From: an uncultured Clostridia bacterium
Lineage (GTDB): Bacteria > Bacillota > Clostridia > Christensenellales > DTU072
Length of the DNA: 40,403 bases
Direction: 5' to 3'
Assembly: GCA_944362765.1 (NCBI GenBank)
Contig: CALVTP010000011.1
Location: 1-40,403 of the forward strand
Every line of letters begins with the position of its first letter. Position 1 is the stretch's first letter. The notes under the pieces are model-generated. The model was not told where the DNA came from, searched no databases, and saw only the letters and a list, made by a program, of their open reading frames with translations. A program made the translations under genes and the position numbers. This document shows, piece by piece, positions 7,603 through 18,716 of the stretch.

Positions 7603-8771
7603 CAGTCGAGGTTTCTTATTTTCTTTTTATATTTTTCTACTTCGTCGTACTTGGCTGAGCGGTCGAGTTCTTCGAAATATTGTCTCAGTTCCTTTCTTTG
7701 TTTCAAAGAAAGATCCTTCGGCACGTCGACTTTTATCGTCACCAGAATATCGCCGTAGGCGTTCCTTCTGAGATCTTTGACCCCCCTCCCTTTAACCTTG
7801 AAAAGGGTGCCGTTTTTGGTACCGGCGGGGATTTCGAAGGAAACGGGTTTATCCAAGGTAGGAATTTCGACGGTGTCGCCGAAGACGGCTTGAGTAACGG
7901 TTATCGGAAGGTCGAAAAGAAGGTCGTTTCCCTTCCTCGTGAACAGCGGGTGCGGTCTTACCCTGAATACCAGAATAAGATTGCCGTTCGGTCCGCCGTT
8001 GTAACCGGCGTTGCCTTCGTATTGCTGGTTCAGCATCTGCCCGTTATCGACTCCGGCGGGGATATTGATAGTCACTTTGCGGGTCTTTTTGACTCTTCCC
8101 TTGCCTTTACAATCGGGACAGGGATCGGTAATTATCTTTCCCGTTCCGCCGCACATGTCGCAGACGCGCTCCGACTGCATTACGCCCAGCATCGTGCGCT
8201 GCTGAACGACTATCCTTCCCCTGCCGCCGCACTTGGTACAGGTCTTGATACCGGAAGCATTCTTGGCGCCGGAGCCGCCGCAGGTCGCACACTTTTCGAC
8301 GCGGGTGTAGCTGACTTCCTTTTTGCAGCCGAAACAGGCTTCCTTGAAGGTAAGCAGCATTTCGAGCTCTATGTCGTCTCCCTGCCTCGGTTGGGTGGCT
8401 GTCCTTCCGCCCGAAGCCGAGCCGCCCGAAAACGCCGAGAAGATGTCGGAGAAAATATCTCCGAAGCCCCCGAAGCCCGACGCCGAACCGAAGCCTCCCT
8501 GCCCGAAGGGGTTGAAGCCCGCCCCGCTCATGTCGGGACCGTTTTCGTTGCCGTATTGGTCGAAAGCCGCCTTCTTTTGGGGGTCGGACAACACGTCGTA
8601 GGCGTATTGAATCTCCTTGAACCTGGCTTCGGCTTCCTTTTTCTCCTTTTCGGGAGCGGTGGCGTAGACGTCCGGGTGATATTTCTTCGCAAGACGACGA
8701 TACGCGGACTTGATTTCGTCCGCGCTCGCCGATTTATCTACGCCTAAGATGTCGTAATAATTTTTTGCCAT
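7602..8771 (-). CDS. dnaJ: Chaperone protein DnaJ (Hsp40)
   Basis: 389 residues with all class-I DnaJ parts: J domain with the HPD motif at 32-34 that stimulates DnaK ATPase; a glycine/phenylalanine-rich region (about 75-120); a zinc domain with four CxxCxGxG repeats; and the C-terminal client-binding beta domains. It delivers unfolded proteins to DnaK in the cytoplasm. It starts 13 bases after dnaK with only a weak A-rich ribosome binding site. Its stop overlaps the next start as TGATG, which suggests coupling with the fusion gene. Confidence 0.97.
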   Translation of the reverse strand: MAKNYYDILGVDKSASADEIKSAYRRLAKKYHPDVYATAPEKEKKEAEARFKEIQYAYDVLSDPQKKAAFDQYGNENGPDMSGAGFNPFGQGGFGSASGFGGFGDIFSDIFSAFSGGSASGGRTATQPRQGDDIELEMLLTFKEACFGCKKEVSYTRVEKCATCGGSGAKNASGIKTCTKCGGRGRIVVQQRTMLGVMQSERVCDMCGGTGKIITDPCPDCKGKGRVKKTRKVTINIPAGVDNGQMLNQQYEGNAGYNGGPNGNLILVFRVRPHPLFTRKGNDLLFDLPITVTQAVFGDTVEIPTLDKPVSFEIPAGTKNGTLFKVKGRGVKDLRRNAYGDILVTIKVDVPKDLSLKQRKELRQYFEELDRSAKYDEVEKYKKKIRNLD

Positions 8772-8784
8772 TCTTTTTTATAAC

Positions 8785-10608
8785 TTACTTGATGTCGTCG
8801 GGGTCGACGTTTATCGTGGTGCCGTCCCCGTCCTGAGAAGCGCTTCCGCCTTCGGCTCCGCCCGCTTCAGCGCTCGCCTGATAGAGCTTGGTGAAAATGG
8901 GGTTGGTAGCCTTGGAAAGCTCTTCGGTAATGCTCTTTACCGTCTCGACGTCTTCTGCCGTCTGAAGCTTTTCTTTGGCGCTCTTTGCAGCCTCCGTCAA
9001 GGTGTTCTTGTCCTCGTCGGAGAGTTTGTCGCCCGATTCGCCGACAGCCTTCTCCACCGCCAGCACCAGCTGCTCGGCTTGGTTTTTCATGTCGACGAGT
9101 TCACGCCTTTTCTTGTCTTCCTCGGCGTACTTTTCGGCGTCCTTCACGGCGCGGTCGATGTCTTCCTTGGAAAGGTTCGAAGAAGCGGTTATCGTGATAT
9201 TCGCCGATTTGTTGGTGCCTTTGTCGACGGCGGTGACGGAAACTATGCCGTTCGCGTCTATATCGAAGGTTACTTCGATTTGCGGTACGCCGCGCATGGC
9301 AGGCGGAATTCCGGTAAGTTCGAATCTTCCGAGCGTCTTGTTGTCGGCAGCCATCGGACGTTCGCCTTGCAGGACGTGAATGTCAACGGAAGTCTGGTTA
9401 TCGGAAGCCGTCGAGAAAATTTGCGACTTTTTGGTAGGAATGGTAGTGTTGCGGTCGATAAGCTTGGTGAACACGCCGCCCATCGTCTCGATACCTAATG
9501 ACAGCGGAGTGACGTCCAAAAGCAATACGTCCTTTACGTCTCCTGCCAGCACGCCGCCCTGGATAGCCGCGCCGAGAGCCACGCATTCGTCGGGGTTGAT
9601 GCCTTTATAAGGCTCTTTGCCGGTGACGTTCTTGACGGCGTCGACGACGGCGGGAATACGGGTGGAGCCGCCCACCAGAACGACTTTGTCAAGGTCGGAC
9701 ATCTTCAAGCCCGCGTCTTTCAATGCCTGCAACGTCGGTCCGACGGTGGCTTTTACGAGATCGGCGGTCATGTCGTCGAACTTGGCGCGCGAAAGGTCAA
9801 GGTCGATGTGGAGAGGTCCGTTGGCGCCCACCGTGATAAACGGCAGGTTGATGTTGACTTTGGTCATGCCGGAGAGCTCTATCTTCGCCTTCTCGGCAGC
9901 CTCTTTAATACGCTGCATCGCCATTTTATCGGAAGAAAGGTCGATGCCGTCGGAGTTTTTGAATTCGGAAACTATCCAATCCATTATCCTCTTGTCGAAG
10001 TCGTCTCCGCCAAGACGAGTGTTACCGTTGGTGGCAAGCACTTCGAAGACGCCGTCTCCGAGTTCCAGAATGGAGACGTCGAAGGTGCCGCCGCCAAGGT
10101 CATAAATAAGGATCTTTTGCGATTTGTCGCCCTTGTCGAGCCCGTACGCCAAAGCCGCCGCGGTAGGTTCGTTTATGATTCTCATCACTTCAAGCCCCGC
10201 AATTTTACCGGCGTCCTTGGTCGCCTGACGCTGGGAGTCGGAAAAGTATGCGGGCACAGTGATGACGGCTTTGTCGACTTTTTGTCCGAGATATGCCTCG
10301 GCGTCGTTTTTGAGCTTCGTCAGGATCATCGCGGAGATCTCCTGCGGAGTGTAGGCTTTGCCGTCGATGTGCACTTTATAATCGGTACCCATCTCCCTCT
10401 TTATCGAAGAGATCGTCCTGTCGGGGTTGACGACCGCCTGGCGCTTTGCAAGCTGTCCTACCAGCCTTTCGCCGGTCTTGGTGAATCCTACGACGCTCGG
10501 CGTGGTCCTTGCGCCCTCGGCATTAGCTATTACGGTGGCTTCGCCGCCTTCCATGACGGCTACGCAGGAATTGGTGGTTCCAAGGTCTATTCCTATAATT
10601 TTCGACAT
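8785..10608 (-). CDS. dnaK: Chaperone protein DnaK (Hsp70)
   Basis: 607 residues. The actin-like ATPase domain starts [11 protein letters not shown], with [10 protein letters not shown] near 170 and VLVGGSTR near 312. The substrate-binding beta domain and helical lid follow, and the chain ends DPDDIK after a glycine/serine/glutamate-rich tail. It binds and releases hydrophobic client segments with DnaJ and GrpE. AAAAGGAGATG precedes the start. Third gene of the CIRCE-controlled operon. Confidence 0.98.
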   Translation of the reverse strand: MSKIIGIDLGTTNSCVAVMEGGEATVIANAEGARTTPSVVGFTKTGERLVGQLAKRQAVVNPDRTISSIKREMGTDYKVHIDGKAYTPQEISAMILTKLKNDAEAYLGQKVDKAVITVPAYFSDSQRQATKDAGKIAGLEVMRIINEPTAAALAYGLDKGDKSQKILIYDLGGGTFDVSILELGDGVFEVLATNGNTRLGGDDFDKRIMDWIVSEFKNSDGIDLSSDKMAMQRIKEAAEKAKIELSGMTKVNINLPFITVGANGPLHIDLDLSRAKFDDMTADLVKATVGPTLQALKDAGLKMSDLDKVVLVGGSTRIPAVVDAVKNVTGKEPYKGINPDECVALGAAIQGGVLAGDVKDVLLLDVTPLSLGIETMGGVFTKLIDRNTTIPTKKSQIFSTASDNQTSVDIHVLQGERPMAADNKTLGRFELTGIPPAMRGVPQIEVTFDIDANGIVSVTAVDKGTNKSANITITASSNLSKEDIDRAVKDAEKYAEEDKKRRELVDMKNQAEQLVLAVEKAVGESGDKLSDEDKNTLTEAAKSAKEKLQTAEDVETVKSITEELSKATNPIFTKLYQASAEAGGAEGGSASQDGDGTTINVDPDDIK

Positions 10609-10663
10609 AATTTACATCTCCTTTTACTGTTATTTCGGTTGACGCTGCCGCGTCGATTACAAA

Positions 10664-11251
10664 CTAATTTGCTACTTTTACCATCGCGTAACGGATGACT
10701 TTGCCGTTACGGAGATATCCCTTTCTGATGACTTCGACTACCTTTCCGGCGTTTTCGGGATCCTCAACCTGCATTACGGCGTTATGGAAGGCAGGGTCAA
10801 ACTCCTTCCCTTCGGCTGATATTTCGGTGACGCCGTATTTGTTGAAAAGCTCCGTGAACTGCTTTTTTATCAGCTCAACGCCCTTTCTGGTGGCTTCGTC
10901 CGAAATCATTCCGAGAGCTATTTCGACGGCGTCAAGCACGGGAAGAAAAGCTTCCAGAATGCCGTCCGCCCCGTCCGCTCTCGCTTTCGAAACGGCGTCC
11001 GCGGTGCGCTTCCTGTAATTATCGAACTCCGCCTGCACGCGCATGAGGGCGTCCTTGTACTCATCCAGCTTCTCTTGCGCCATTTTGATGAGATCCATCT
11101 CCTCGTCGCCTTCCGCTTCGATATCCTGTTTATTTTCCCCTTCCGCTTCTACAGCGTTTTCATCGGAAAGCTTCTCACCCGCGGATTCTTCCTCGGTTTC
11201 GGGCTCCATCGGGGTCGGCTCCTCGTCGGGAATGCCTTTATTCTTCTTCAT
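10664..11251 (-). CDS. grpE: Nucleotide exchange factor GrpE
   Basis: 195 residues: a very acidic, probably disordered N-terminal stretch of about 50 residues, a long coiled coil (about 50-100), and the conserved C-terminal beta domain ending in VIRKGYLRNGKVIRYAMVKV. It releases ADP from DnaK. The start (AAAGGAG ribosome binding site) overlaps the end of hrcA by 14 bases. Length is normal. Confidence 0.97.
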   Translation of the reverse strand: MKKNKGIPDEEPTPMEPETEEESAGEKLSDENAVEAEGENKQDIEAEGDEEMDLIKMAQEKLDEYKDALMRVQAEFDNYRKRTADAVSKARADGADGILEAFLPVLDAVEIALGMISDEATRKGVELIKKQFTELFNKYGVTEISAEGKEFDPAFHNAVMQVEDPENAGKVVEVIRKGYLRNGKVIRYAMVKVAN

Positions 11252-12266
11252 TTTTATCTCCTTTACCGGTATTGAGCGACCTGCCGATGTAACTCAGCAC
11301 GCTCATCACCTTGCTGTAATCCATTCTCTCCGGACCGATGACCCCGGCATAACCGACGTCCCTTCCGTTGACTTTGTATTTGGCGCTGATGACGGCACAT
11401 TTTTCCATCCCCTGCGTCTCGTCCTTTCCGATACGCACGTTGAATTCTATGTCGTCGGTCGTGTCGATAAGCGCCGCTACCAGCGATTTATTATCCACGA
11501 TGCTTAAAAACTTCTGCGCCGAACCGATGTCCGCCTCGGGATAGTTGAGCATCTTGCTCTCCCCTTCCATGAATACCGATTCGTCCGTGACCGAGCTGTA
11601 CGCCTTTAATATCGCTACGACGTTATCGAACAGTTCCTTGAATTCGTTCAATTCCCTGTCCACGGTCGAGACGGCGGTTTCCAGCTCGCTGACGGCTTTG
11701 CCGCCGAAGATTTTATTCAGCATCAATACCGCACTGTGCAGAAACTCCTCGTCGACGACGTTTTTCAGCGTTATAACCTTGTCGCGGATGATCCCCGAGT
11801 CGGTTATGATGATGACAAGCGCCGTATGCTCGTCGAGCCCCACAAGCTTAATTTCCTTTATGAGGACTCCGCCCACGTTCTGGAGCACGATAACCGAGGT
11901 GTAGTTGGTGACGTCCGAAATGACCTTGGCTGTCGTCCTGACGATGTCCTCCACTGCGTTGAATTTCGAGGCGAAGGAGGAGTCTATAAGCCTTATCTCC
12001 TTCTTCTGAAGGGGTCGCCTGTTGACGAAAAATTCGACGTAGTACTTGTACGCCTTCGGGGTGGGACAACGCCCTGCCGAAGTGTGCGGCTGCGCAAGAT
12101 ATCCCATATCCGAAAGCGCCGCGAGTTCGGAACGAATCGTCGCGGAACTTATCGAAGAAAAATATTTTTCCTGCAACTCTCCGCTGGAGATCTGCCGCGC
12201 CTCTTTGATGTACTCTTCGACGACGGCTTTCAGGATATTATGTTTTCTTTCCGATAATCTTTCCAT
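11238..12266 (-). CDS. hrcA: Heat-inducible transcription repressor HrcA
   Basis: 342 residues. The N-terminal winged helix (about 1-75, with the SSATIRSELAALSDMGYL recognition region) is followed by the dimerisation/GAF-like part. HrcA binds CIRCE and represses chaperone genes until heat titrates the chaperone that keeps it active. A CIRCE element lies 38 bases upstream, so the operon is autoregulated. The start has no clear Shine-Dalgarno sequence, but the N-terminus matches the family, so I keep it. Confidence 0.97.
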   Translation of the reverse strand: MERLSERKHNILKAVVEEYIKEARQISSGELQEKYFSSISSATIRSELAALSDMGYLAQPHTSAGRCPTPKAYKYYVEFFVNRRPLQKKEIRLIDSSFASKFNAVEDIVRTTAKVISDVTNYTSVIVLQNVGGVLIKEIKLVGLDEHTALVIIITDSGIIRDKVITLKNVVDEEFLHSAVLMLNKIFGGKAVSELETAVSTVDRELNEFKELFDNVVAILKAYSSVTDESVFMEGESKMLNYPEADIGSAQKFLSIVDNKSLVAALIDTTDDIEFNVRIGKDETQGMEKCAVISAKYKVNGRDVGYAGVIGPERMDYSKVMSVLSYIGRSLNTGKGDKNEEE

Positions 12267-12303
12267 ATTTTCGCGCGGCTTTGGCAGTGGAATTAAAGTA
12301 TTG

Positions 12304-12330
12304 TTAGCAATCTCACTGCCTGACTGCTAA
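12304..12330 (-). promoter_or_regulatory. CIRCE operator for HrcA
   Basis: On the minus strand TTAGCAGTC - 9 bases - GATTGCTAA, against the consensus TTAGCACTC-N9-GAGTGCTAA. The arms are complementary at eight of nine positions. It starts four bases after the -10 of the hrcA promoter, so bound HrcA would cover the transcription start. Confidence 0.93.
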
Positions 12331-12334
12331 TCAT

Positions 12335-12363
12335 ATTATATTCCCGGTCTTCCCCTTTGTCAA
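12335..12363 (-). promoter_or_regulatory. Sigma-A promoter of the hrcA-grpE-dnaK-dnaJ operon
   Basis: Perfect TTGACA (12358-12363), 17-bp spacer and perfect TATAAT (12335-12340) on the minus strand, directly ahead of CIRCE. A consensus promoter held down by a repressor is the classic Bacillota heat-shock design. Confidence 0.92.
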
Positions 12364-12528
12364 CAAAAATATGCAAGGAATTTCAAAAATTTTCGGTAAG
12401 GGGCGACTCGGTTCCGGGCACGGAAAAACGCTTCCCGTCCCAAAAAAAGAAAAGGCGCCATGTTCCCGATAAACGGTAAATTACTTAAAGACAGGATATT
12501 GCTTGAAAATCGGAACCGACGGGGCAAT

Positions 12529-13641
12529 TCATATAAAAAGCCTTGCGACGGCGCTTTCGAAGAGCAATTTGTCGTGTTTCATCCTGAAATAGTCGCCGTC
12601 TTGTTCCGCAAACGACGCCGCACTCTTTAATTCCTCGGCATAGCGAAGGCGGAAATTACAATCGAATTCCTCTTCGAATTCGGGAATATACAGCCCTTTT
12701 TCTGTACGAAGCGCTAGAATTATCGCCTCTTTTGCGGCTTCTTCCGAAGAAATCACCTCTTCCTCCGCCCTTCCGGCACCGTAGTTTTCTCCTGCCAGAT
12801 ACCTTGCTATGGAAGAAGGGTTGAAATACCTCTTCCCGGCAATAAACCCGTGCGCCGCCGCGCCGAAGCCGAAATACTCCGACCGATCCCAATATTTTTG
12901 GTTGTGGCGAGACTCGAAACCGGGGAGCGAAAAATTGCTGATTTCGTAGCGGTGAAAGCCCCTTTTCAGCAATTCTTCCATGCATGCGTCGTATGAATCG
13001 ACGGCGGCGTCCTCGTCGGGAAGGTTTATTTTCCCCGTCTTCACTCTTTCGTACATGGCGGTTCCCGGTTCGAGTTTAAGCATATACATCGAAATATGCT
13101 TTGAAAACCCGGCGGCTCTTACAGCCGACGCCGCGGCGGCTTCCGGGGCGTCTCCGGGAAGCCCGAGCATGATATCGACGGAAATATTGTCGAAGACCTT
13201 AGCCGCTTTTTCAAGCGCGATCTCCGCTTCGTGGGCGGTGTGTCTTCTTCCCGCAGTCTTCAGAACCTCGTCGGAAAAACTCTGCACACCGAAGCTTATG
13301 CGGTTCACGCCCGCAGCCTTCAACCCCTTAAAATCGAGTTGAGGCTCCGGATTGGCTTCGACGGTTATCTCCGCAGCGGAAAAGTCGTGATGTTTCCGGA
13401 CGGTTTCAATGATGTCGGCTATCTCCACCGGGGAAAGAAGCGACGGCGTGCCGCCTCCGAAATAGAGGGTATCGGTTGTCGCTTTTTCGGTAAAACAAGC
13501 CGCCGCGGCGATTTCTCTTTTCAAAGCGGCGGTGTAAGAAAAAATGTCGTTCGGGTTACCCGATACCGAAAAAAAGTCACAATAAAAGCACTTTCCGGTA
13601 CAAAAAGGGATATGGAGATAAATTCCCCTAGTCTTTTTCAT
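12529..13641 (-). CDS. hemW: HemW-like radical SAM protein
   Basis: 370 residues. The radical-SAM cluster motif CxxxCxxC is at 14, 18 and 21 after YLHIPFC, and GGGTPSLL follows near residue 63. Once annotated as oxygen-independent coproporphyrinogen oxidase, this family is now regarded as haem-binding HemW. The cluster motif has the extra CDF at 21-23 shared by HemW and HemN. It overlaps the end of lepA by 14 bases, the standard lepA-hemW-hrcA arrangement, and probably ends the trxA-to-hemW transcript. No clear terminator was found after it. Confidence 0.92.
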   Translation of the reverse strand: MKKTRGIYLHIPFCTGKCFYCDFFSVSGNPNDIFSYTAALKREIAAAACFTEKATTDTLYFGGGTPSLLSPVEIADIIETVRKHHDFSAAEITVEANPEPQLDFKGLKAAGVNRISFGVQSFSDEVLKTAGRRHTAHEAEIALEKAAKVFDNISVDIMLGLPGDAPEAAAASAVRAAGFSKHISMYMLKLEPGTAMYERVKTGKINLPDEDAAVDSYDACMEELLKRGFHRYEISNFSLPGFESRHNQKYWDRSEYFGFGAAAHGFIAGKRYFNPSSIARYLAGENYGAGRAEEEVISSEEAAKEAIILALRTEKGLYIPEFEEEFDCNFRLRYAEELKSAASFAEQDGDYFRMKHDKLLFESAVARLFI

Positions 13642-15436
13642 CGAATTTCAGAATCGACATGAAAGCTTCGCTCGGAATGGCGACTGAACCGAATTGGCGC
13701 ATACGCTTTTTCCCTTCTTTCTGCTTCTCGAGAAGCTTTTTCTTTCTGGTGATGTCGCCGCCGTAGCACTTTGCAAGCACGTCTTTTCTGAGCGCTTTGA
13801 CGGTCTCTCTCGCGATTATTTTGGAGCCTATAGCCGCCTGCACGGGAATTTCGAACATCTGGCGGGGGATGACCTCTTTCAGCCTTTCCGCAATACTTCT
13901 TCCCCTTGCGTACGCCTTGTCGCGGTGGACTATGAGAGAGAGCGCGTCGCAGCTTTCGCCGTTCAGCAAAAAGTCAAGTTTGACAAGATTGTCGGCGCGA
14001 TAGCCGTCGGGCTCGTATTCGAGGCTTGCGTAGCCGCGCGTCCGCGATTTCAGCGAGTCGAAAAAGTCATAGATTATCTCGGCAAGCGGAATTGTATAGT
14101 TGATTTTGACCCTCGATTGGTCGAGATAAGTAAGATCGACAAAGGTGCCCCGCTTTTCCTGGCAAAGCTCCATAACGGAGCCGACGTACTCCGGAGGGGA
14201 GTAGATCTCTGCTTTGACGATGGGTTCCTCTATCGACTCGATTTCGGTGGGCGGCGGAAGGTGGGAAGGATTGTCGACGGTGATTTCCTCGCCGTTGGTC
14301 TTTTTTACGCGGTAGCTGACGCTCGGAGCCGTCGTGACGAGATCGAGGTCGAACTCCCTTTCCAGCCGCTCCTCGATGATCTCCATATGAAGAAGTCCCA
14401 GAAAACCGGCTCTGAAACCGAAGCCCAGCGCCCCCGACGTTTCGGGTTCGTAAATGAGAGAGGCGTCGTTCAGACTCAATTTGTCGAGAGCGTCTCTTAA
14501 ATCGTTATATTTACTTCCGTCTGCGGGGTAGATTCCCGCAAACACCATAGGACTTATCTTTTTGTATCCTTTCAGCGGCTCCGGGGCGGGAGAATCCGAA
14601 TCGGTTATCGTATCTCCGACGGCGGTGTCCTTGACGTTTTTTATCGAAGCGGCGATATAGCCGACATCCCCTGCTTTCAGCTCGGGAACGGGAAGCATCT
14701 CCGGGGTGAACACACCCACCTCGGTGCACTCGAAGCACTTTCCGGAACTCATCATCTTTATCCCCGTTCCGGGACGCACGGAGCCGTCCACGATCCTCAC
14801 AAGGCATATGGCGCCCTTGTAATTGTCGTAGGTGGAGTCGAAAATCAGAGCTCTCAGCGGTGCCTCTTCTTTCCCCGAAGGGGGCGGCAGCTTTTCGATG
14901 ACGGCTTTCAATACCTCGTCGATATTGATACCTTCCTTTGCGCTTATCAGCGGCGCGTCGTCGGCAGGAAGACCTATTATGTCCTCTATCTCCTTTTTGC
15001 AGCCGTCCGGATCGGCGGAGGGAAGATCTATCTTGTTGATGACGGGAATAATTTCAAGGTTGTTGTCTATCGCAAGATAGGCGTTCGTCAGCGTCTGCGC
15101 CTCTATCCCCTGCGTGGCGTCGACTATCAATATTGCACCTTCGCAGGCAGCAAGCGAGCGCGAAACTTCGTAGGTGAAGTCGACGTGCCCGGGGGTGTCG
15201 ATGAGGTTCAGAGTATACTCCTCGCCGTTATAGTTATAAAACATTCTGACGGGGGTCAGCTTTATCGTAATGCCCCTTTCGCGTTCGATGTCCATCGAGT
15301 CCAGAAGCTGCTCCTTCATGTCGCGCTTCGATACCTGCTCGGTAAACTCCATCAACCTGTCGGCAAGGGTGGACTTGCCGTGGTCGATGTGCGCTACTAT
15401 GCAGAAATTTCTGATCTTTGACTGCCCGGAACTCAT
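13628..15436 (-). CDS. lepA: Elongation factor 4 (LepA)
   Basis: 602 residues, normal length. The GTPase G1 motif AHIDHGKST is at 15-23, DTPGHVDF near 80 and NKID near 135. EF-G-like domains follow, with the LepA-specific C-terminal domain ([20 protein letters not shown]). It is a ribosome-associated GTPase linked to initiation and 30S assembly or back-translocation. A GGGAG site precedes the ATG, 16 bases after iscU. Confidence 0.97.
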   Translation of the reverse strand: MSSGQSKIRNFCIVAHIDHGKSTLADRLMEFTEQVSKRDMKEQLLDSMDIERERGITIKLTPVRMFYNYNGEEYTLNLIDTPGHVDFTYEVSRSLAACEGAILIVDATQGIEAQTLTNAYLAIDNNLEIIPVINKIDLPSADPDGCKKEIEDIIGLPADDAPLISAKEGINIDEVLKAVIEKLPPPSGKEEAPLRALIFDSTYDNYKGAICLVRIVDGSVRPGTGIKMMSSGKCFECTEVGVFTPEMLPVPELKAGDVGYIAASIKNVKDTAVGDTITDSDSPAPEPLKGYKKISPMVFAGIYPADGSKYNDLRDALDKLSLNDASLIYEPETSGALGFGFRAGFLGLLHMEIIEERLEREFDLDLVTTAPSVSYRVKKTNGEEITVDNPSHLPPPTEIESIEEPIVKAEIYSPPEYVGSVMELCQEKRGTFVDLTYLDQSRVKINYTIPLAEIIYDFFDSLKSRTRGYASLEYEPDGYRADNLVKLDFLLNGESCDALSLIVHRDKAYARGRSIAERLKEVIPRQMFEIPVQAAIGSKIIARETVKALRKDVLAKCYGGDITRKKKLLEKQKEGKKRMRQFGSVAIPSEAFMSILKFDEKD

Positions 15437-15452
15437 AAACTCCCTTAATGAA

Positions 15453-15827
15453 TCAGTCTTTCTTTTGCTTGGAGCGATAGTCGTCTATCGCGGCGTGAAT
15501 GGCTTCCTCCGCCAGCACCGAACAGTGTATTTTTTGGGGAGGGAGTCCGCCGAGAAACTCGACGACGTCGGCATTTTTTATTTTCAGCGCCTCATCTATC
15601 GTCTTTCCGATGACCATGTCGGTCGCGACGGAAGCGGTGGCAATCGCCGCCGCGCAGCCGAATGTCTTGAACTTGGCGTCGACGATCCTGTCGCCGGAAA
15701 TTTTCAGATAGATCTTCATTATATCGCCGCAGGACGCGTTTCCGATCGTGCCTACGCCGTCCGCGTCGGGTATTTCACCCGAATTGGACGGATTTTGAAA
15801 TACTTTCAACACTTTTTCGTTATACAT
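15453..15827 (-). CDS. iscU: Iron-sulfur cluster scaffold protein (IscU/NifU N-terminal type)
   Basis: 124 residues with the three cluster-binding cysteines at 33, 58 and 102, Asp35 next to the first (CGD), and His101 beside the third. This pattern fits IscU rather than SufU, which carries an insertion. It receives sulfur from the desulfurase whose gene overlaps it by 8 bases upstream, and assembles [2Fe-2S] clusters. No hscA/hscB or fdx gene is nearby; dnaK/dnaJ may serve instead (inference). Confidence 0.93.
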   Translation of the reverse strand: MYNEKVLKVFQNPSNSGEIPDADGVGTIGNASCGDIMKIYLKISGDRIVDAKFKTFGCAAAIATASVATDMVIGKTIDEALKIKNADVVEFLGGLPPQKIHCSVLAEEAIHAAIDDYRSKQKKD

Positions 15828-17004
15828 ATGACCCTGTTCCTTTATCGGCGTCGAAGAGCGGGGAAATGCCTCTCAGCTTTTCGACGGTATCTTTTAAAAC
15901 TTTGAACGTGTAATCCATCTCCTCCCGGGTGGTGTCCCGTCCTAAGGAAAATCTGATGGAGCTGTGCGCCAGTTCTTCGGGAACGCCCAGCGCAAGAATG
16001 ACGTGCGAAGGCTCGAGGGAGCCGGACGAGCACGCCGAACCCGAGCTTACGGCAATGCCGTTCAGGTCGAGATTTATAAGGATGCTTTCCCCTTCTATGA
16101 ACCCGAAGCTGAAGTTGGCGTTCCCGGGAAGCCGGTGTTCCCTGCCGCCGTTCAGATAGGAGTAAGGGATCTCCTTCAACACTCTGTCGATGAAGGCGTC
16201 GCGAAGCTCAGCCTTGTGCGCGTTGTTCGCGTCGCGGTTTCGGACGGCGATTTCGAGCGCCTTCGCCATGCCGACGATAAGCGGAGTGTCGGTGGTACCC
16301 GCTCTTCCTCTCCTTTCCTGGTGTCCGCCGGCGATAAGCCTTTCGATCCTCACTCCGGAGCGGATATATAAAACCCCTATCCCCTTCGGACCGTGGAACT
16401 TGTGCGCCGACATACTCAGCATGTCGATATTGAGTTCGTCGACGTCGACGGCTTCGGAATCCATCGCCTGCACGGCGTCGGTGTGGAATAATATACCTTC
16501 CTCGCGGCAGAATGCGCCTATCTCTTTTATCGGCTGAATGGCGCCCGTTTCGTTGTTTGCAAACATGACCGAAACCAGGACGGTGTCGTCGGTGACGGCT
16601 TTTTTGATGTCCTCGACACTGACTCTTCCGTCCCTTCCGACGGGCACGTAACTGATCTCCACGCCGTCCTTCTTTTCGAGATACTCGCAGGTTTCCAATA
16701 TCGCGGGGTGCTCGACAGCCGTCGTGACGATGTGCTTTTTCTTGGCTTTGGAGGCGTATACCGCCCCTTTCAGCGCCCAATTGTCCGACTCGGAACCGCC
16801 GGAAGTGAAATATATCTCGTTTGTCTTTGCGCCGATAAGCGAAGCTATCTTCGCCCTGGACTCGTCGACAGCCTGCAGCGCCTCTCTTCCGAACGAGTGA
16901 AGAGAGGAAGGATTGCCGAATTTTTCGGTAAAGTACGGCAGCATAGCTTTCAGAGCGTCCTTATCCAGCGCGGTTGTGGCAGCATTATCCAAATATACCC
17001 GCAT
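15820..17004 (-). CDS. iscS: Cysteine desulfurase (IscS/NifS)
   Basis: 394 residues of the class-V aminotransferase fold. The PLP lysine is Lys202 (SAHKFHGPKG), the substrate-side His99 is in AVEHP, and the catalytic loop Cys325 is in SSGSACSSGS, the NifS/IscS-type long loop. It makes persulfide from cysteine for cluster assembly and tRNA thiolation. AAAAAAGGAGC precedes the start. Its overlap with iscU indicates a dedicated pair. Confidence 0.94.
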   Translation of the reverse strand: MRVYLDNAATTALDKDALKAMLPYFTEKFGNPSSLHSFGREALQAVDESRAKIASLIGAKTNEIYFTSGGSESDNWALKGAVYASKAKKKHIVTTAVEHPAILETCEYLEKKDGVEISYVPVGRDGRVSVEDIKKAVTDDTVLVSVMFANNETGAIQPIKEIGAFCREEGILFHTDAVQAMDSEAVDVDELNIDMLSMSAHKFHGPKGIGVLYIRSGVRIERLIAGGHQERRGRAGTTDTPLIVGMAKALEIAVRNRDANNAHKAELRDAFIDRVLKEIPYSYLNGGREHRLPGNANFSFGFIEGESILINLDLNGIAVSSGSACSSGSLEPSHVILALGVPEELAHSSIRFSLGRDTTREEMDYTFKVLKDTVEKLRGISPLFDADKGTGSYV

Positions 17005-17041
17005 AAGCGCTCCTTTTTTGATTATTTCAATATTTTCCCGC

Positions 17042-18295
17042 TTACAGAATGAAATCGTCCTTGTAGAGAGGATATTTATCGGTAAGCGCCTTGATTTTAG
17101 CCCTGACCTCGGGGAGTGCCGCTTCCTTCCTTCCGATGACGTCGACTATGCAGCCGCCGATGACAGCCATCGCTTCTTCGTCCATGCCGCGCGTCGTCAC
17201 CGCAGGAGTGCCTATCCTCAGACCGTTGGGGTTGAAGGGGCTGGCGGTGTCGTTCGGAATGGAGTTTTTGTTGGCGGTGATGTTGCCTTCGTCCAGAAGA
17301 TTTTCGAGCTCCTTTCCCGTAACGCCGGATCCGCGAAGATCCAAAAGCATAAGGTGGGTGTCGGTGCCGTTCGAGAAAAGTTTGACTCCTCCCTCCGTCA
17401 GCGTCCCGGCAAGCGCCTTGGCATTCCGGATTATTCTTCCTTGATAATCTTTGAATTCGTCGGACAGCGCCTCTTTGAACGCCAAAGCCTTTGCCGCGAT
17501 GATGTGCATCAACGGTCCCCCTTGCGTGCCGGGGAAGACGGCTTTGTCAATCTTTTTTGCGATCTCCTCGTTGTTTGTCAGGATCATGCCGCCGCGCGGT
17601 CCGCGGAGAGTTTTGTGAGTGGTCGTAGTGACGACGTCGGCGTACGGCAGCGGATTCTGATGCAGTCCCGCTGCAACCAGCCCCGCGATATGCGCCATAT
17701 CCACCATCAACAGCGAGCCCGTTCTGTCGGCTATCTCTTTGAAACGCGCAAAATCTATCGCCCTCGGATACGCCGAAGCACCCGCGACAATAAGCTTTGC
17801 CCCGGACTCCACGGCTATCCTTTCGACTTCGTCGTAATCGATGAAACCGTTTTCGTCGACACCGTATGCAACGAACTTATAGTTCTTGCCGGAGACGTTT
17901 ACGGGGCTGCCGTGCGTCAGGTGCCCGCCGTGTCCGAGATTCATTCCGAGCACGGTATCGCCGTTATTCAGAAGCGAAAAGTAAACCTGGAAATTGGCGG
18001 AGGAACCGCTGTGAGGCTGGACGTTTACGTACTTTGCGTCGAAGAGCCGCTTTGCCCTCTCGCGGGCAAGCTCCTCGACTTCGTCTACGAAAACGCAGCC
18101 GCCGTAGTAACGTTTTCCGGGGTACCCCTCGGCGTACTTATTCGTCAAATGGGTACCCGCTACGGTAAGTACGGGCATCGAAACAAAGTTTTCGGAAGCA
18201 ATAAGCTCCACGTTGTTCTGCTGACGGCGAAGCTCCTTTACGAGAGACTCGTACAGCTCGGGGTCTTCATTTTTAACGGGACGTAGATCTATCAT
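17042..18295 (-). CDS. glyA: Serine hydroxymethyltransferase
   Basis: 417 residues, standard length. The PLP-binding lysine is Lys228 in [14 protein letters not shown]. The N-terminal LIASENF (31-37) and the folate-site residues are conserved. It interconverts serine and glycine with tetrahydrofolate and is the main source of one-carbon units, including the methylene-THF used by TrmFO. AGGAGAAAAC precedes the ATG, 9 bases after trxA. Confidence 0.97.
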   Translation of the reverse strand: MIDLRPVKNEDPELYESLVKELRRQQNNVELIASENFVSMPVLTVAGTHLTNKYAEGYPGKRYYGGCVFVDEVEELARERAKRLFDAKYVNVQPHSGSSANFQVYFSLLNNGDTVLGMNLGHGGHLTHGSPVNVSGKNYKFVAYGVDENGFIDYDEVERIAVESGAKLIVAGASAYPRAIDFARFKEIADRTGSLLMVDMAHIAGLVAAGLHQNPLPYADVVTTTTHKTLRGPRGGMILTNNEEIAKKIDKAVFPGTQGGPLMHIIAAKALAFKEALSDEFKDYQGRIIRNAKALAGTLTEGGVKLFSNGTDTHLMLLDLRGSGVTGKELENLLDEGNITANKNSIPNDTASPFNPNGLRIGTPAVTTRGMDEEAMAVIGGCIVDVIGRKEAALPEVRAKIKALTDKYPLYKDDFIL

Positions 18296-18304
18296 GTTTT
18301 CTCC

Positions 18305-18616
18305 TCAGAGTTGTTTTTCTATCATGCCGACGATGTCGGCTTTTGACGCCAAGCCTATCTTTTTGTCCGCCGCCACGCCGTTTTTAAAGACGATGATGGT
18401 CGGAATGGACATGATTCCGTAGCGCATCGCGAGTTTTTCGTTCTCGTCAACGTCCACCTTCAACACGGCGAATTTGTCCCCCGCGCTACCCTCAATCTCC
18501 TCTATTACGGGAGCAAGCATACGGCAAGGTCCGCACCAGGTGGCGAAAAAGTCCGCCAGAACGACTTTGTTGGCAAGCAACGCCTTATCGAATTCTTCCG
18601 AATTGTGTATTATCAT
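18305..18616 (-). CDS. trxA: Thioredoxin
   Basis: 103 residues with active-site WCGPC at 27-31, the conserved cis-proline region SIPTI, and no signal peptide. It is a cytoplasmic disulfide reductase. First gene of the trxA-glyA-iscS-iscU-lepA-hemW unit, with AAAGGAGATT before the ATG and its own promoter upstream. A thiol-handling protein at the head of a cysteine-desulfurase operon is reasonable, but no specific link is shown. Confidence 0.95.
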   Translation of the reverse strand: MIIHNSEEFDKALLANKVVLADFFATWCGPCRMLAPVIEEIEGSAGDKFAVLKVDVDENEKLAMRYGIMSIPTIIVFKNGVAADKKIGLASKADIVGMIEKQL

Positions 18617-18646
18617 CGTTTAATCTCCTTTGACCGATTAATATAA

Positions 18647-18676
18647 ATTATAATTATTATTACCTCTTTCCTGCAA
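18647..18676 (-). promoter_or_regulatory. Promoter of trxA
   Basis: Minus-strand TTGCAG (18671-18676), 18-bp spacer and perfect TATAAT (18647-18652), with AT-rich sequence after it. It lies in the 100-bp gap after the rseC-like gene and marks a separate transcription unit. Confidence 0.65.
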
Positions 18677-18716
18677 GCGTTTGAAAGCGGTTTTTAAGGT
18701 AATCGGTTCCACAAGC

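Noticed and set aside
12420-12450. Terminator after hemW
   Set aside because: The GGG-ACGG hairpin has a bulge and its T-rich stretch lies on the wrong side for minus-strand transcription.
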